DNA of 23,161 nucleotides from an uncultured Porphyromonadaceae bacterium (GTDB taxonomy: Bacteria; Bacteroidota; Bacteroidia; Bacteroidales; Muribaculaceae): NCBI GenBank assembly GCA_937901905.1, contig CALDIF010000073.1:1-23161 (forward strand), read 5' to 3'. A program made the position numbers and the translations under genes. Positions 1-7,154 of this stretch are shown here, piece by piece. Each line of letters opens with the position of its first letter. Position 1 is the stretch's first letter. The notes below the pieces were generated by a model that was not told the DNA's origin, did no database searches, and worked only from the letters and a program-made list of their open reading frames with translations.

Positions 1-2092
1 CGCGTCCTGCCATATTTGTCGAGACTGTGACAGCTCCCGGCATACCGGCGCCCTTGATGATGCCGGCTTCCAGCTCGTCGTTCTTCGCGTTGAGCACGCT
101 GTGCTGTATGCCTTCGGCGTCCAGCAGCGCGGAAAGCCGCTCGCTCTGCGCTATATCGGCTGTGCCTATGAGCACAGGCTGCTTCTTGTCGTGAGCGGAC
201 TTCACCTCTCTCACCACGGCAGCGAGCTTGCTGTCCTCGTCGTAATATACCGCCATGGGCAGGTCCTTGCGCTGAGACGGAGTATTCGGCTCAACGTGCT
301 TCACGACAAGTCCGTACAGCTCATCGAATTCCTCCGCGGAGCTCATTGCCGTACCTGTCATGCCTGCCAACTTGTGATACATACGGAAGTAGTTCTGCAG
401 GGTAATCGTTGCCACGGTCTGCATCGCCGCCTCGACCTTGACACCCTCCTTGGCTTCAATAGCCTGGTGCAAGCCGTCGCTGTATCGGCGACCTTCCATC
501 ACGCGACCGGTCTGCTCGTCAACAATCATCACCTTTCCCTCTGCATTAACGATGTACTCGTCATCGCGGTTGAAGAGGGTGTAGGCTTTGAATAGTTGAT
601 TAACGGTGTGGACGCGCTCGGCTTTGATAGAGTATTCACCGAGCAACTGTTCCTTGCGTGCCGCTTTCTCGGCATCGGATATTTGCTCGGCACTCACTGC
701 CGACAGTTGTCCGGCAATGTCGGGTAACACGAAGAATTGAGAATCACCAACGCGCTCGCTCAACACATCTATGCCCTTGTCGGTCAACTCAATAGTGTTT
801 TGTTGCTCTTCGATAATAAAGAACAACGGATCGGTCACAATGTGCATCTCGCGATTATTGTCGCGCATGTAGTAAGCCTCGGTGCGACGCATACCGGCTT
901 TGACACCCTCTTCGGACAAGAACTTGATCAACGGCTTATATTTTGGCAAACCCTTGAATGCACGGAACAGCAACAAGAAACCCTCTTCGCGTGTGGACTC
1001 GTCATCACTCTTTATCTTTGCTTTGGCTTCGCTGAGCAATGATGTAACCAAACGACGTTGAGCCTCGTACACGCGCTCCACGTCGTCCTTATAACGGTCG
1101 AACATTTGATTTTCGTCCTTGTCGAACGGTCCGCTGATAATCAATGGTGTACGGGCATCATCAATCAACACCGAGTCGACCTCATCGACGATGGCGTAGT
1201 TGTGTGGCCCGTGTGAGCGTTGCACCATGTCTTCGGGACGCATCACCATGTTGTCGCGCAAGTAGTCAAAACCGAACTCGTGATTGGTTCCGAAAGTAAT
1301 GTCGCAGTTGTATGCGGCGCGACGTTCGAGCGAACTGGGCTCGGTTTTGTCAATACAAGCCACGGTTAAACCGTGGAACATATACAACGGTCCCATCCAC
1401 TCGCTGTCACGGCGGGCGAGGTAATCGTTCACCGTGACCACATGCACGCCATTGCCCGTCAATGCGTTGAGAAACACCGGCAATGTGGCGACCAGGGTCT
1501 TGCCCTCGCCGGTTGCCATCTCGGCAATCTTGCCTTGATGCAATATTACGCCACCCTTGAGTTGTACGTCATAGTGCACCATGTCCCACGTGATTGGGTT
1601 GCCACCGGCAACCCAGTGGTTTTGATATATTGCTTTGTCGCCTTCAATGTGTATAAAGTCGCGTCCCTCGGCAGCAAGATCGCGGTCTAATTGACTCGCT
1701 GTCACCTCGATTGTCTCGTTTTGGGCAAAACGACGGGCTGTTTCCTTGACGATGGCAAACGCATCGGGTAATATTTCGGTCAGTTTGTCTTCCAAAATAT
1801 CGAGAACTTCTTTCTCAAGTTTATCAATGCGAGCCCACAGCGGTTCACGCTTGTCGAACTCGGTTTCCTCGATTGTCTCGCGCACTTGGGCGATTTCGTC
1901 ACGTTTGGGTTGCACCGACTCCTTGAGTAGGGTGCGCAATGCGGCACTGCGATTTCGCAACTCATCGTTGCTCAATGTAGCCAACTCCTTGCCGATGTCT
2001 TCAATGCGCTTGATGGTCCCGTCGAGTTTCTTCATCTCACGCTCGCTCTTGCTACCGAACAACGACCTGAGCAGATTATCAAAAAATCCCAT
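1..2092 (-). CDS. secA: SecA preprotein translocase ATPase (N-terminal 697 codons, cut by window edge)
   Basis: SecA is the cytoplasmic motor that drives unfolded preproteins through SecYEG. The reading frame opens at 2092 with MGFFDNLLRSLFGSKSERE, the usual Bacteroidota SecA start, and stays open to base 1. The Walker A motif MATGEGKT is at residues 192-199, followed by the DEAD-type Walker B segment VDEVDSVLIDDARTPL. The preprotein cross-linking region and the start of the second motor domain (MTGTAMSSAEEFDELYGL, then STNMAGR at the edge) are present. Bacteroidota SecA is about 1,100 residues, so the scaffold, wing and C-terminal metal-binding tail lie outside the window. Residues 55-110 carry a charged insertion typical of this phylum. 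There is no good Shine-Dalgarno sequence, but a canonical promoter lies just upstream. The gene is truncated only by the window, not broken. Confidence 0.97.
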   Translation of the reverse strand, partial: MGFFDNLLRSLFGSKSEREMKKLDGTIKRIEDIGKELATLSNDELRNRSAALRTLLKESVQPKRDEIAQVRETIEETEFDKREPLWARIDKLEKEVLDILEDKLTEILPDAFAIVKETARRFAQNETIEVTASQLDRDLAAEGRDFIHIEGDKAIYQNHWVAGGNPITWDMVHYDVQLKGGVILHQGKIAEMATGEGKTLVATLPVFLNALTGNGVHVVTVNDYLARRDSEWMGPLYMFHGLTVACIDKTEPSSLERRAAYNCDITFGTNHEFGFDYLRDNMVMRPEDMVQRSHGPHNYAIVDEVDSVLIDDARTPLIISGPFDKDENQMFDRYKDDVERVYEAQRRLVTSLLSEAKAKIKSDDESTREEGFLLLFRAFKGLPKYKPLIKFLSEEGVKAGMRRTEAYYMRDNNREMHIVTDPLFFIIEEQQNTIELTDKGIDVLSERVGDSQFFVLPDIAGQLSAVSAEQISDAEKAARKEQLLGEYSIKAERVHTVNQLFKAYTLFNRDDEYIVNAEGKVMIVDEQTGRVMEGRRYSDGLHQAIEAKEGVKVEAAMQTVATITLQNYFRMYHKLAGMTGTAMSSAEEFDELYGLVVKHVEPNTPSQRKDLPMAVYYDEDSKLAAVVREVKSAHDKKQPVLIGTADIAQSERLSALLDAEGIQHSVLNAKNDELEAGIIKGAGMPGAVTVSTNMAGR

Positions 2093-2128
2093 ATTATATA
2101 GTATGTGTAACAATCCGTAATCAATCCG

Positions 2129-2160
2129 CAAAGTTACACAAAACATTATTCCTATGCAAA
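2129..2160 (-). promoter_or_regulatory. secA promoter, Bacteroidota type
   Basis: On the minus strand there is TTTG at 2160-2157, a 20-nt spacer, then TAACTTTG at 2136-2129. This matches the -33/-7 pattern of the Bacteroidota primary sigma factor exactly. The start site should fall about 7 nt downstream, giving a leader of roughly 30 nt before the secA ATG at 2092. Confidence 0.75.
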
Positions 2161-2257
2161 TTTTGATTTACGAACCTCACGCAAAAACCTTGTGAACCTC
2201 ATGGCTAAGCGGTGCTAAATGTGTAAAGCGGTCGTCTGTCAGGCGAGATGATTTACG

Positions 2258-2326
2258 CAAATTTACGAGAGGAATAACAGACGAAAACAGACGTGAGCAT
2301 TTAAGAGAGATATAAGATAACAGACG
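2258..2326 (-). promoter_or_regulatory. Candidate second secA promoter with CGTCTGTT repeats
   Basis: A TAAATTTG -7-like box lies at 2265-2258 on the minus strand. There is no TTTG at the -33 position. Instead CGTCTGTT (2293-2286) sits exactly 20 nt upstream, with further copies at 2283-2276 (one helical turn away) and 2326-2319, and an inverted CGTCTGT on the plus strand at 2233-2239. The arrangement looks like an activator-dependent promoter, but no regulator can be assigned from the sequence. Confidence 0.3.
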
Positions 2327-2465
2327 AGTGAAAAAAGGGAGGGCGAGCCATAACCGAATATGACACACCCTCACAAGGTTAATTGAGAATTCTAACTATC
2401 ATTCGACCGTTGAGCGTAATTCAATCGGCATTCTCGTGAATGATATTTAACCGCTTTTCACCGTG

Positions 2466-2547
2466 CAAAATTATTGAGAGATACAACTAAAACGACTAAC
2501 ATTTTTTGGCAAAAGACTAACAAAATCCGTTTTTGTTAGTCTTTTGC
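2466..2547 (-). promoter_or_regulatory. Operator-promoter element A (second copy of the element upstream of the secreted-protein operon)
   Basis: On the plus strand GACTAAC occurs at 2494-2500 and 2515-2521 (21 bp apart), with the inverted copy GTTAGTC at 2535-2541. The last two form the core of a perfect 17-bp dyad (2509-2525 with 2531-2547). Read on the minus strand, TAATTTTG (2473-2466) lies exactly 20 nt downstream of the nearest half-site, so that half-site occupies the -33 position. Element B at 5024-5107 has the same parts at the same offsets (2,558 bp for every part). This fits an AraC-type activator site. Transcription would run toward secA, with no confident gene directly downstream. 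Confidence 0.6.
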
Positions 2548-2573
2548 TTGTTTTTGGGGTCGGGTAATCAACA

Positions 2574-2608
2574 TGCACCCCCACATCAATCATTGATGTG
2601 GGGGTGCA
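2574..2608 (-). terminator. 17-bp perfect hairpin after the dockerin-type gene
   Basis: Arms 2574-2590 and 2592-2608 are exact reverse complements around a single central base. The hairpin begins 29 nt after the stop codon of the gene ending at 2638. No U-tract follows on the minus strand, so it may protect an mRNA 3' end or terminate by another route. Two other genes here have similar long hairpins about 30 nt past their stops. Confidence 0.55.
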
Positions 2609-2637
2609 GTTATAAGAGATTAACGGGCAGTGTTATA

Positions 2638-3903
2638 TTACTCGAGTTGCTCTTGTACTTCGGCACGACGACGAGCCTGCTCGGCATTCCTCAATATAAT
2701 ATTTAAGATTACATTGACATCGGCAACGTTAACTTTACCGTCACCGTTGATGTCATAGTCGGCAGTGGCGCCACCGGTATTGAGAATGTCACTAAGTGCC
2801 AAGTTGACATCACCCACATTGACGCGCGCGTCGTCGTTCAAATCGCCGAGTAGTGCCACGCGCCACATTGCCGTCAGTCCGGCGACAGGCTCGGTCGCCG
2901 TGTGAACAAGTGCATACACGCTTCCTCGCGGCGGACGCATACGATAGACCGAATTGCCGTCCTCTTCGTTGCGTGTCGCTTCGATGGGATTGCCATCGCC
3001 ATCAAAGAAATCCACTGTTGCGCCAATGGCGGTCAACGTGAACGACACGTTAGCGTCGAGTGGCACCTCGTCAACACGGAAACCGCATATTGTTCCCGGT
3101 GTGGGAACGGCAAAGTCGTGAGTTTGCTTGTGTTTGAGTATCACTACATCAAGATTAACCGACACGGGATAGTCCTCAAGAATGATGGTTGCGGGCAAGC
3201 CCAATTCATCGTCGTTGATGGCTTGAAAACCTACGGTTACATCATCAATGACGGTAACCGTCTCTCGTTCAACGTCAAAGGTGTAACCCGGCGTAATGGC
3301 GTTAGGCACAACACCCTCAATGGGAATAATCAAGTCTTTAAGAGTCACTTCGCCTTCGCTTGGGTCAATGTCTACTCGTGTGGGTACTGCTTTATTGAAC
3401 CAATAGCGGTAGCCGGTGATAAACCTATGATCCGAATCTTCTTTGGTGGGAATCAAAAACACTTGTGATGATATGGGACTCAAGTATCCGTTATCACTGC
3501 TGACGCGAGCGTTGAGCACATGCAACCCTTCTTGCAATGATGAAACGTCAAGGTCAAGCACGACCGCTCCATCACCACCGATAGCACCTGTCACAGCGTG
3601 TTCAAGGTCATTATCGATCCAGTACCTATAGTTGGCAAGTTCTTGACGAGCATCAGTAAGGTCGGGCACGAGGAACGTGCTTGTGGCGATTGAGCCCCAC
3701 AGGTTGCCGTCGCTCACGCGCGAGTGCAATATGTGCAATCCCGGACGCAAGGTGCTGATGTCAACGACTACCGTAGTTTCTCCGCTACTCAAGGTGATAT
3801 CACGACTGCTTGACCGGTCATTGTCAAGCCAATATCGCCCTGTGGTAACCTGAGCCGATGCGGTCAGAGCCAACAACGTTATTATTAAAATTAATTGTCT
3901 CAT
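2638..3903 (-). CDS. Secreted three-repeat protein with C-terminal dockerin-like domain
   Basis: This is a 421-residue exported protein of unknown function. A signal peptide (MRQLILIITLLALTASAQ) is followed by repeats that each open with a [GY]RYW motif: residues 23-79 (GRYWLDND), 92-151 (YRYWIDND) and a diverged copy from 165 (YRYWFNK). The first two carry a matching GLHxLxxRV segment. The middle region looks beta-rich. Residues 353-405 form a type I dockerin-like pair of calcium loops (DLNDDARVNVGDVN and DINGDGKVNVADVN). A short charged tail ends in EQLE, with no obvious type IX sorting signal. Dockerin-like C-termini are common on Bacteroidales exported proteins that belong to no cellulosome, so a cohesin partner should not be assumed. 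It starts 36 nt after the beta-helix gene and is very likely co-transcribed with it. Confidence 0.85.
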   Translation of the reverse strand: MRQLILIITLLALTASAQVTTGRYWLDNDRSSSRDITLSSGETTVVVDISTLRPGLHILHSRVSDGNLWGSIATSTFLVPDLTDARQELANYRYWIDNDLEHAVTGAIGGDGAVVLDLDVSSLQEGLHVLNARVSSDNGYLSPISSQVFLIPTKEDSDHRFITGYRYWFNKAVPTRVDIDPSEGEVTLKDLIIPIEGVVPNAITPGYTFDVERETVTVIDDVTVGFQAINDDELGLPATIILEDYPVSVNLDVVILKHKQTHDFAVPTPGTICGFRVDEVPLDANVSFTLTAIGATVDFFDGDGNPIEATRNEEDGNSVYRMRPPRGSVYALVHTATEPVAGLTAMWRVALLGDLNDDARVNVGDVNLALSDILNTGGATADYDINGDGKVNVADVNVILNIILRNAEQARRRAEVQEQLE

Positions 3904-3939
3904 GAAAATGCAATTACTCTCGAAAACAACGAGACATTA

Positions 3940-4980
3940 TCACTCGGGGACATCAGCCTTGATTGTAACCGTGAGAGTTTTGCCATCCTCGCTAAGGTCG
4001 GCTCCAAGTTCCTTGATTCGAGGCAGTGATGTGAACTTGTGCCAGCCCTTGCCGCCAACGACACCTACCGGTTCGCCGTCAACACCAACCAACTCTTCGT
4101 TTACAGTGAAGGTGCGCTCGGCGGTGTAATCTATATTCTCAGCATCGGTGAACACCTCAGCCCAATTGCTTAAAAAGTAATTTCCGCTACCTTGTTTGCC
4201 AACACCGAGGTCATTACGACCGAAATAGACAGTGCCGTTGATAGTGGCTCCCGATTCTATTTGAGTATAATGATGTGCATCAACAATGCAATTACTGTAA
4301 ACATAGGGACCGTGACTTTGGTTGTAACTATCTAATGTCAATATACAATGGTCAATGAGAACCGAACTGAGAGCATCTACCGTCACGGGGAAATTGTAAA
4401 CTCGCCCTTGAATGAAGCAGTTTTGTGCCACCAACGACTGTGCGGCGCACGTGTTATTACCTGCAAGAACGCCACGCAGGCGACTTTGACGTATGGTAGT
4501 GTAGTGAGTGGGTGCGCTAAGATTTATATGGCCGGTTTCACACTTAATAATGCTCAAATTGTGTACGTGCTTATCGACACCGTCAACCTGCACACGATTA
4601 ACATTGAAATTGCCCTCAAAAGCGATTCCCTCAAAGTGGCAACCGTTGACATTGCTCTCATCTGTGTCGGGATTGAGAACACAATCTCCGGCAACGTATG
4701 TGCGTTGAATGTCGGACTCGGGGTCGGCTTCGAATCCCACACCGTAAACGGTTATAGACTTCTTGATTTGACCCGGATTGGAAAACGAACCGGCACTCAA
4801 GTAAATGACATCAAGTGTGTCGGCTGCGGCGGCATAGGCTGCGGCAAATGCACCGTTACCGTAGAACACCTGCTCGGTGCCTTCATGCTGAAGTGTGGCG
4901 CTCTGAATGGAACTGTAAGTCTCGGCATTCATGCCGAAAGCCAACGTGACGGCACTCGCCGTTAAAAGAAGTTTTTTCAT
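3940..4980 (-). CDS. Secreted right-handed beta-helix (pectin-lyase-like fold) protein
   Basis: This 346-residue exported protein has a signal peptide (MKKLLLTASAVTLAFGMNA). Residues 37-270 look like a right-handed parallel beta-helix. An opening segment (GNGAFAAAYAAAADTLDVIY, then LSAGSFSN and KKSITVYGVGFEADP) is typical of pectate-lyase-like folds, followed by rungs rich in short beta strands and Asn/Cys/His turns. I cannot identify catalytic residues, so a carbohydrate-binding or structural role is as likely as lyase activity. The C-terminus (RIKELGADLSEDGKTLTVTI) is a short beta segment. It is the first gene of a two-gene unit with the dockerin-type gene. Operator-promoter element B lies upstream, with a predicted 5' leader of about 37 nt, and the kelch-AraC regulator gene precedes that. 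Start chosen for the clean signal peptide. Confidence 0.82.
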   Translation of the reverse strand: MKKLLLTASAVTLAFGMNAETYSSIQSATLQHEGTEQVFYGNGAFAAAYAAAADTLDVIYLSAGSFSNPGQIKKSITVYGVGFEADPESDIQRTYVAGDCVLNPDTDESNVNGCHFEGIAFEGNFNVNRVQVDGVDKHVHNLSIIKCETGHINLSAPTHYTTIRQSRLRGVLAGNNTCAAQSLVAQNCFIQGRVYNFPVTVDALSSVLIDHCILTLDSYNQSHGPYVYSNCIVDAHHYTQIESGATINGTVYFGRNDLGVGKQGSGNYFLSNWAEVFTDAENIDYTAERTFTVNEELVGVDGEPVGVVGGKGWHKFTSLPRIKELGADLSEDGKTLTVTIKADVPE

Positions 4981-5023
4981 AACAGATAGTAGTTTGTTGT
5001 GGTTAATTGATATGAAATTTTTG

Positions 5024-5107
5024 CAAAATTATTACACAAAGAAAAGAAATCGACTAACATATTGTGTAAAATGACTGACAAAATCGGTTTTTGTTAGTCT
5101 ATTTACA
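5024..5107 (-). promoter_or_regulatory. Operator-promoter element B driving the beta-helix/dockerin operon
   Basis: Half-sites GACTAAC (5052-5058) and GACTGAC (5073-5079) are 21 bp apart on the plus strand, with the inverted copy GTTAGTC at 5093-5099. The -7 box TAATTTTG is on the minus strand at 5031-5024, exactly 20 nt from the proximal half-site. A dyad is kept: the outer arms TGTAAA (5065-5070) and TTTACA (5102-5107) pair, although their bases differ from those of element A. Across the half-site block 42 of 49 positions match element A and the -7 block matches 12 of 12, but only 6 of 17 match in the spacer between. This suggests selection for protein binding. The likeliest binder is the AraC-type protein encoded immediately upstream. 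Confidence 0.68.
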
Positions 5108-5182
5108 CTAATAGCAGTATTAATTATCCGCAATATAGGCTCAGATGAGAATAACTCGTGAGGACGGCAAACAGGGGCGATG

Positions 5183-6868
5183 TTATCGGCTTTGCCACTC
5201 GCGAGGTGTACTGCCTGTGATGGCTTTGAAAATCCGGAAGAAGTTGGTGTCGTTAGAGAAACCTGATGCTTCACCGATGGCCGTCAGTTTTTGCTCGGGG
5301 TGTTCAAGCAGCAATCGCTTGGCATACTCGACACGAAGCCGATTGATGTGTTGAGAGAATGAACAACCGTAGTGTGACGAGACTGTTTGTGACAACTCGC
5401 GAGCCTCAACGCCCAACTCGGCAGCGACATCTCCTATCTTGAGTTCGCTGTTCAAGTAGAGTTTTCCCTCTTTCATCAACTGCTCAAATCCGATCAAAAT
5501 ATCGTTGTCGAAAGCCGGTTTTTCGACGGCAGTGTCGGCGGCTGCAATACCGCGAGCATCGACTTCTTGCTTGACAACGGTGTTATCGGGTAACCGGTTT
5601 CTCCACAACCGCCAACCGACAAGACATAGGGCAATGCCGATTACTGCCCACAAGAGCCACCACGACCATGAAGTCGCGTTTGACCGAACGGGCGTTCCAA
5701 GTTTCAACACTACTACGGTGTTGACCGGTTCATAGTTATTGTCAATAATGCCACCGGCCATCATCAGGTCGCCGGTTGGCATCAGCACGGGCATCGATTC
5801 TCCAAACTTGTCAATAGGCTCGGTGAAATGTATGGTGATTGGCACGGGTGCCGGCTTGTTGTACCAAACAGAGATAACATAATAACGCGAGTCGGCATCG
5901 TGCCCCACCAGATAGGCACACTCCGCGTCACGATCGGCGATTATCGGACTGATGTACGCTATCGGGGAGCCGTTCAAACCGACATCGGGTATAGGCAACT
6001 CGGTCGGCAATAGTGAGAACGATGTGCTGTCAACACGCATGATGCCTATCTCTCCGGCTCGGTTATACACCGGTAGCAAGTGAGAATACACGCCGGCACT
6101 CATGTCACCGATAAAACTCACGTTGCAATCCCAATCGTATAGCGTTTTTAAAATATGCCAATCGTGTAAAAGCGGTACATCAAACGCATCACCGTACAAC
6201 CTGTCAACAAGTGTTGTGTCAACCGACTTTCCGTGGTTATCGTTGCCGGCGACGATTAGGACATCATTGGGAGCACAACGCAAGATGTAAGGGCGGGCTC
6301 GATTACATGCCACCCCCTTGGCACTCACCAATTGTCTGCTGCCGTTGAAAATCTCTATCGTGTCATTGTGATACCAATTGCCGGTCACAACTACCGTAGT
6401 GTCGTTAATTTCGAGTGCATGCGCGAACGTGCGCTTGACATCAAGGCAGGCAAATCCCGTGAATGTGTGCGCGACCGGATCATACTTTTCGACCGTGAAA
6501 GTCTGCCCGATGCCTAACGATTGGGAGTGCCCGCCACCCACAAGTATCTCGCCCGATGAGAGTGATACTGCGAAACCTCCGTCATGCGGATAGGTCATGT
6601 TCATTTGATGCCACTCACCGCCGCTGAAATATTCGGCTGTCGGTGTAGGCACGAAACCATCGGTGTGACCGCCTATCACGACCGGCTCACCGTCAATAAT
6701 CATCGTGCTGTGATCGGCTCTTGCCGTGTTCATCGGAGGCAAATACTCCACGGCAAGCGGTGAGTATCCCGGAGGAAGCGGCTCCTCGGGCACCGTGGCA
6801 GCCGAGGTTACTCCCATGAGCGACAACAGTAAAAAGCAGGTATGTAGCAGGTTAATTGACCTTTTCAT
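5183..6868 (-). CDS. Membrane-spanning regulator: periplasmic kelch-type propeller, one TM helix, cytoplasmic AraC-type HTH
   Basis: This 561-residue protein appears to join a periplasmic sensor to a DNA-binding output in one chain. A signal peptide or anchor (MKRSINLLHTCFLLLSLMG) is followed by a propeller-like region at about 40-395 with kelch-style motifs (MNTARADHSTMIIDG, VVIGGHTDG, EILVGGGHS, DLMMAGG). A tryptophan-rich membrane helix at about 401-420 (WWLLWAVIGIALCLVGW) and a basic WRLWRNR stop-transfer come next. The last 108 residues are an AraC/XylS double helix-turn-helix: KIGDVAAELGVEARELSQTV, then LTAIGEASGFSNDTNFFRIF and the family ending GSTPREW. There is no kinase or receiver domain, so this is not a hybrid two-component protein. 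It has its own promoter. The neighbouring secreted-protein operon with AraC-like half-sites is the probable target. The ligand is unknown. Confidence 0.88.
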   Translation of the reverse strand: MKRSINLLHTCFLLLSLMGVTSAATVPEEPLPPGYSPLAVEYLPPMNTARADHSTMIIDGEPVVIGGHTDGFVPTPTAEYFSGGEWHQMNMTYPHDGGFAVSLSSGEILVGGGHSQSLGIGQTFTVEKYDPVAHTFTGFACLDVKRTFAHALEINDTTVVVTGNWYHNDTIEIFNGSRQLVSAKGVACNRARPYILRCAPNDVLIVAGNDNHGKSVDTTLVDRLYGDAFDVPLLHDWHILKTLYDWDCNVSFIGDMSAGVYSHLLPVYNRAGEIGIMRVDSTSFSLLPTELPIPDVGLNGSPIAYISPIIADRDAECAYLVGHDADSRYYVISVWYNKPAPVPITIHFTEPIDKFGESMPVLMPTGDLMMAGGIIDNNYEPVNTVVVLKLGTPVRSNATSWSWWLLWAVIGIALCLVGWRLWRNRLPDNTVVKQEVDARGIAAADTAVEKPAFDNDILIGFEQLMKEGKLYLNSELKIGDVAAELGVEARELSQTVSSHYGCSFSQHINRLRVEYAKRLLLEHPEQKLTAIGEASGFSNDTNFFRIFKAITGSTPREWQSR

Positions 6869-6890
6869 GTTTCTGAGACTTAAAGTTATG

Positions 6891-6922
6891 CAAAGTTACA
6901 ATTTTTCCTTCATATTAGCAAA
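6891..6922 (-). promoter_or_regulatory. Promoter of the kelch-AraC regulator gene
   Basis: On the minus strand there is TTTG at 6922-6919, a 20-nt spacer, then TAACTTTG at 6898-6891, a full Bacteroidota -33/-7 match. The ATG is at 6868, giving a leader of about 15-20 nt. No GACTAAC half-site is present here, so the regulator does not obviously control itself through the motif seen in elements A and B. Confidence 0.75.
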
Positions 6923-6926
6923 AATG

Positions 6927-6964
6927 AAAAGCCACCGGTGGGACAACAGTCGTCGGTGACTTTT
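6927..6964 (-). terminator. Hairpin terminator between pgk and the regulator gene
   Basis: Arms AAAAGCCACCG (6927-6937) and CGGTGACTTTT (6954-6964) pair with one exception, which is a G-U wobble on the minus strand. The minus-strand transcript therefore ends its stem in UUUU, followed by CAUUUUUG, as in an intrinsic terminator. It lies about 190 nt beyond the pgk stop and just before the regulator promoter, so it would insulate the two. The 190 nt between pgk and the hairpin show nothing recognisable. Confidence 0.6.
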
Positions 6965-7154
6965 CGGGGTATATCTCTATGTCCGCTAAAAGTATAGAAT
7001 GCTGCGGCAACACTTCAATATACAGTCATTTTTAATTCAGGAAAATACTATGATAAAGATAATAAATGTATTGTACTTGAGAAATATTATCGGGAATGAT
7101 GTTTCAACAACATATTATCCGTTTATCCGTCTAATGGTATTTATCGTTAAGCAA

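Larger units (their letters stand above)
2093..2637. other. 545-bp intergenic tract between secA and the dockerin-type gene
   Basis: I find no convincing protein gene here. The tract holds, from right to left, a 17-bp palindrome just after the dockerin gene, operator-promoter element A, a stretch with CGTCTGTT repeats and a TAAATTTG box, and the secA promoter. A 65-codon frame at 2374-2177 would need a GTG start and has no family features. Element A should start transcripts near 2459, so an untranslated leader or small RNA crossing this tract toward secA is possible. Confidence 0.6.

Noticed and set aside
353..2092. Plus-strand frames opposite secA
   Set aside because: They are shadows of the continuous secA frame, which carries all family motifs.
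2177..2374. 65-codon minus-strand frame between the dockerin-type gene and secA, downstream of element A
   Set aside because: It needs a GTG start, has no ribosome-binding signal or recognisable family feature, and overlaps promoter-like motifs; kept only as a remote possibility.
2494..5107. Elements A and B as terminal repeats of a mobile element
   Set aside because: They are in direct orientation, carry promoter parts at fixed spacing, have a diverged spacer, and no transposase, integrase or target-site duplication is seen.
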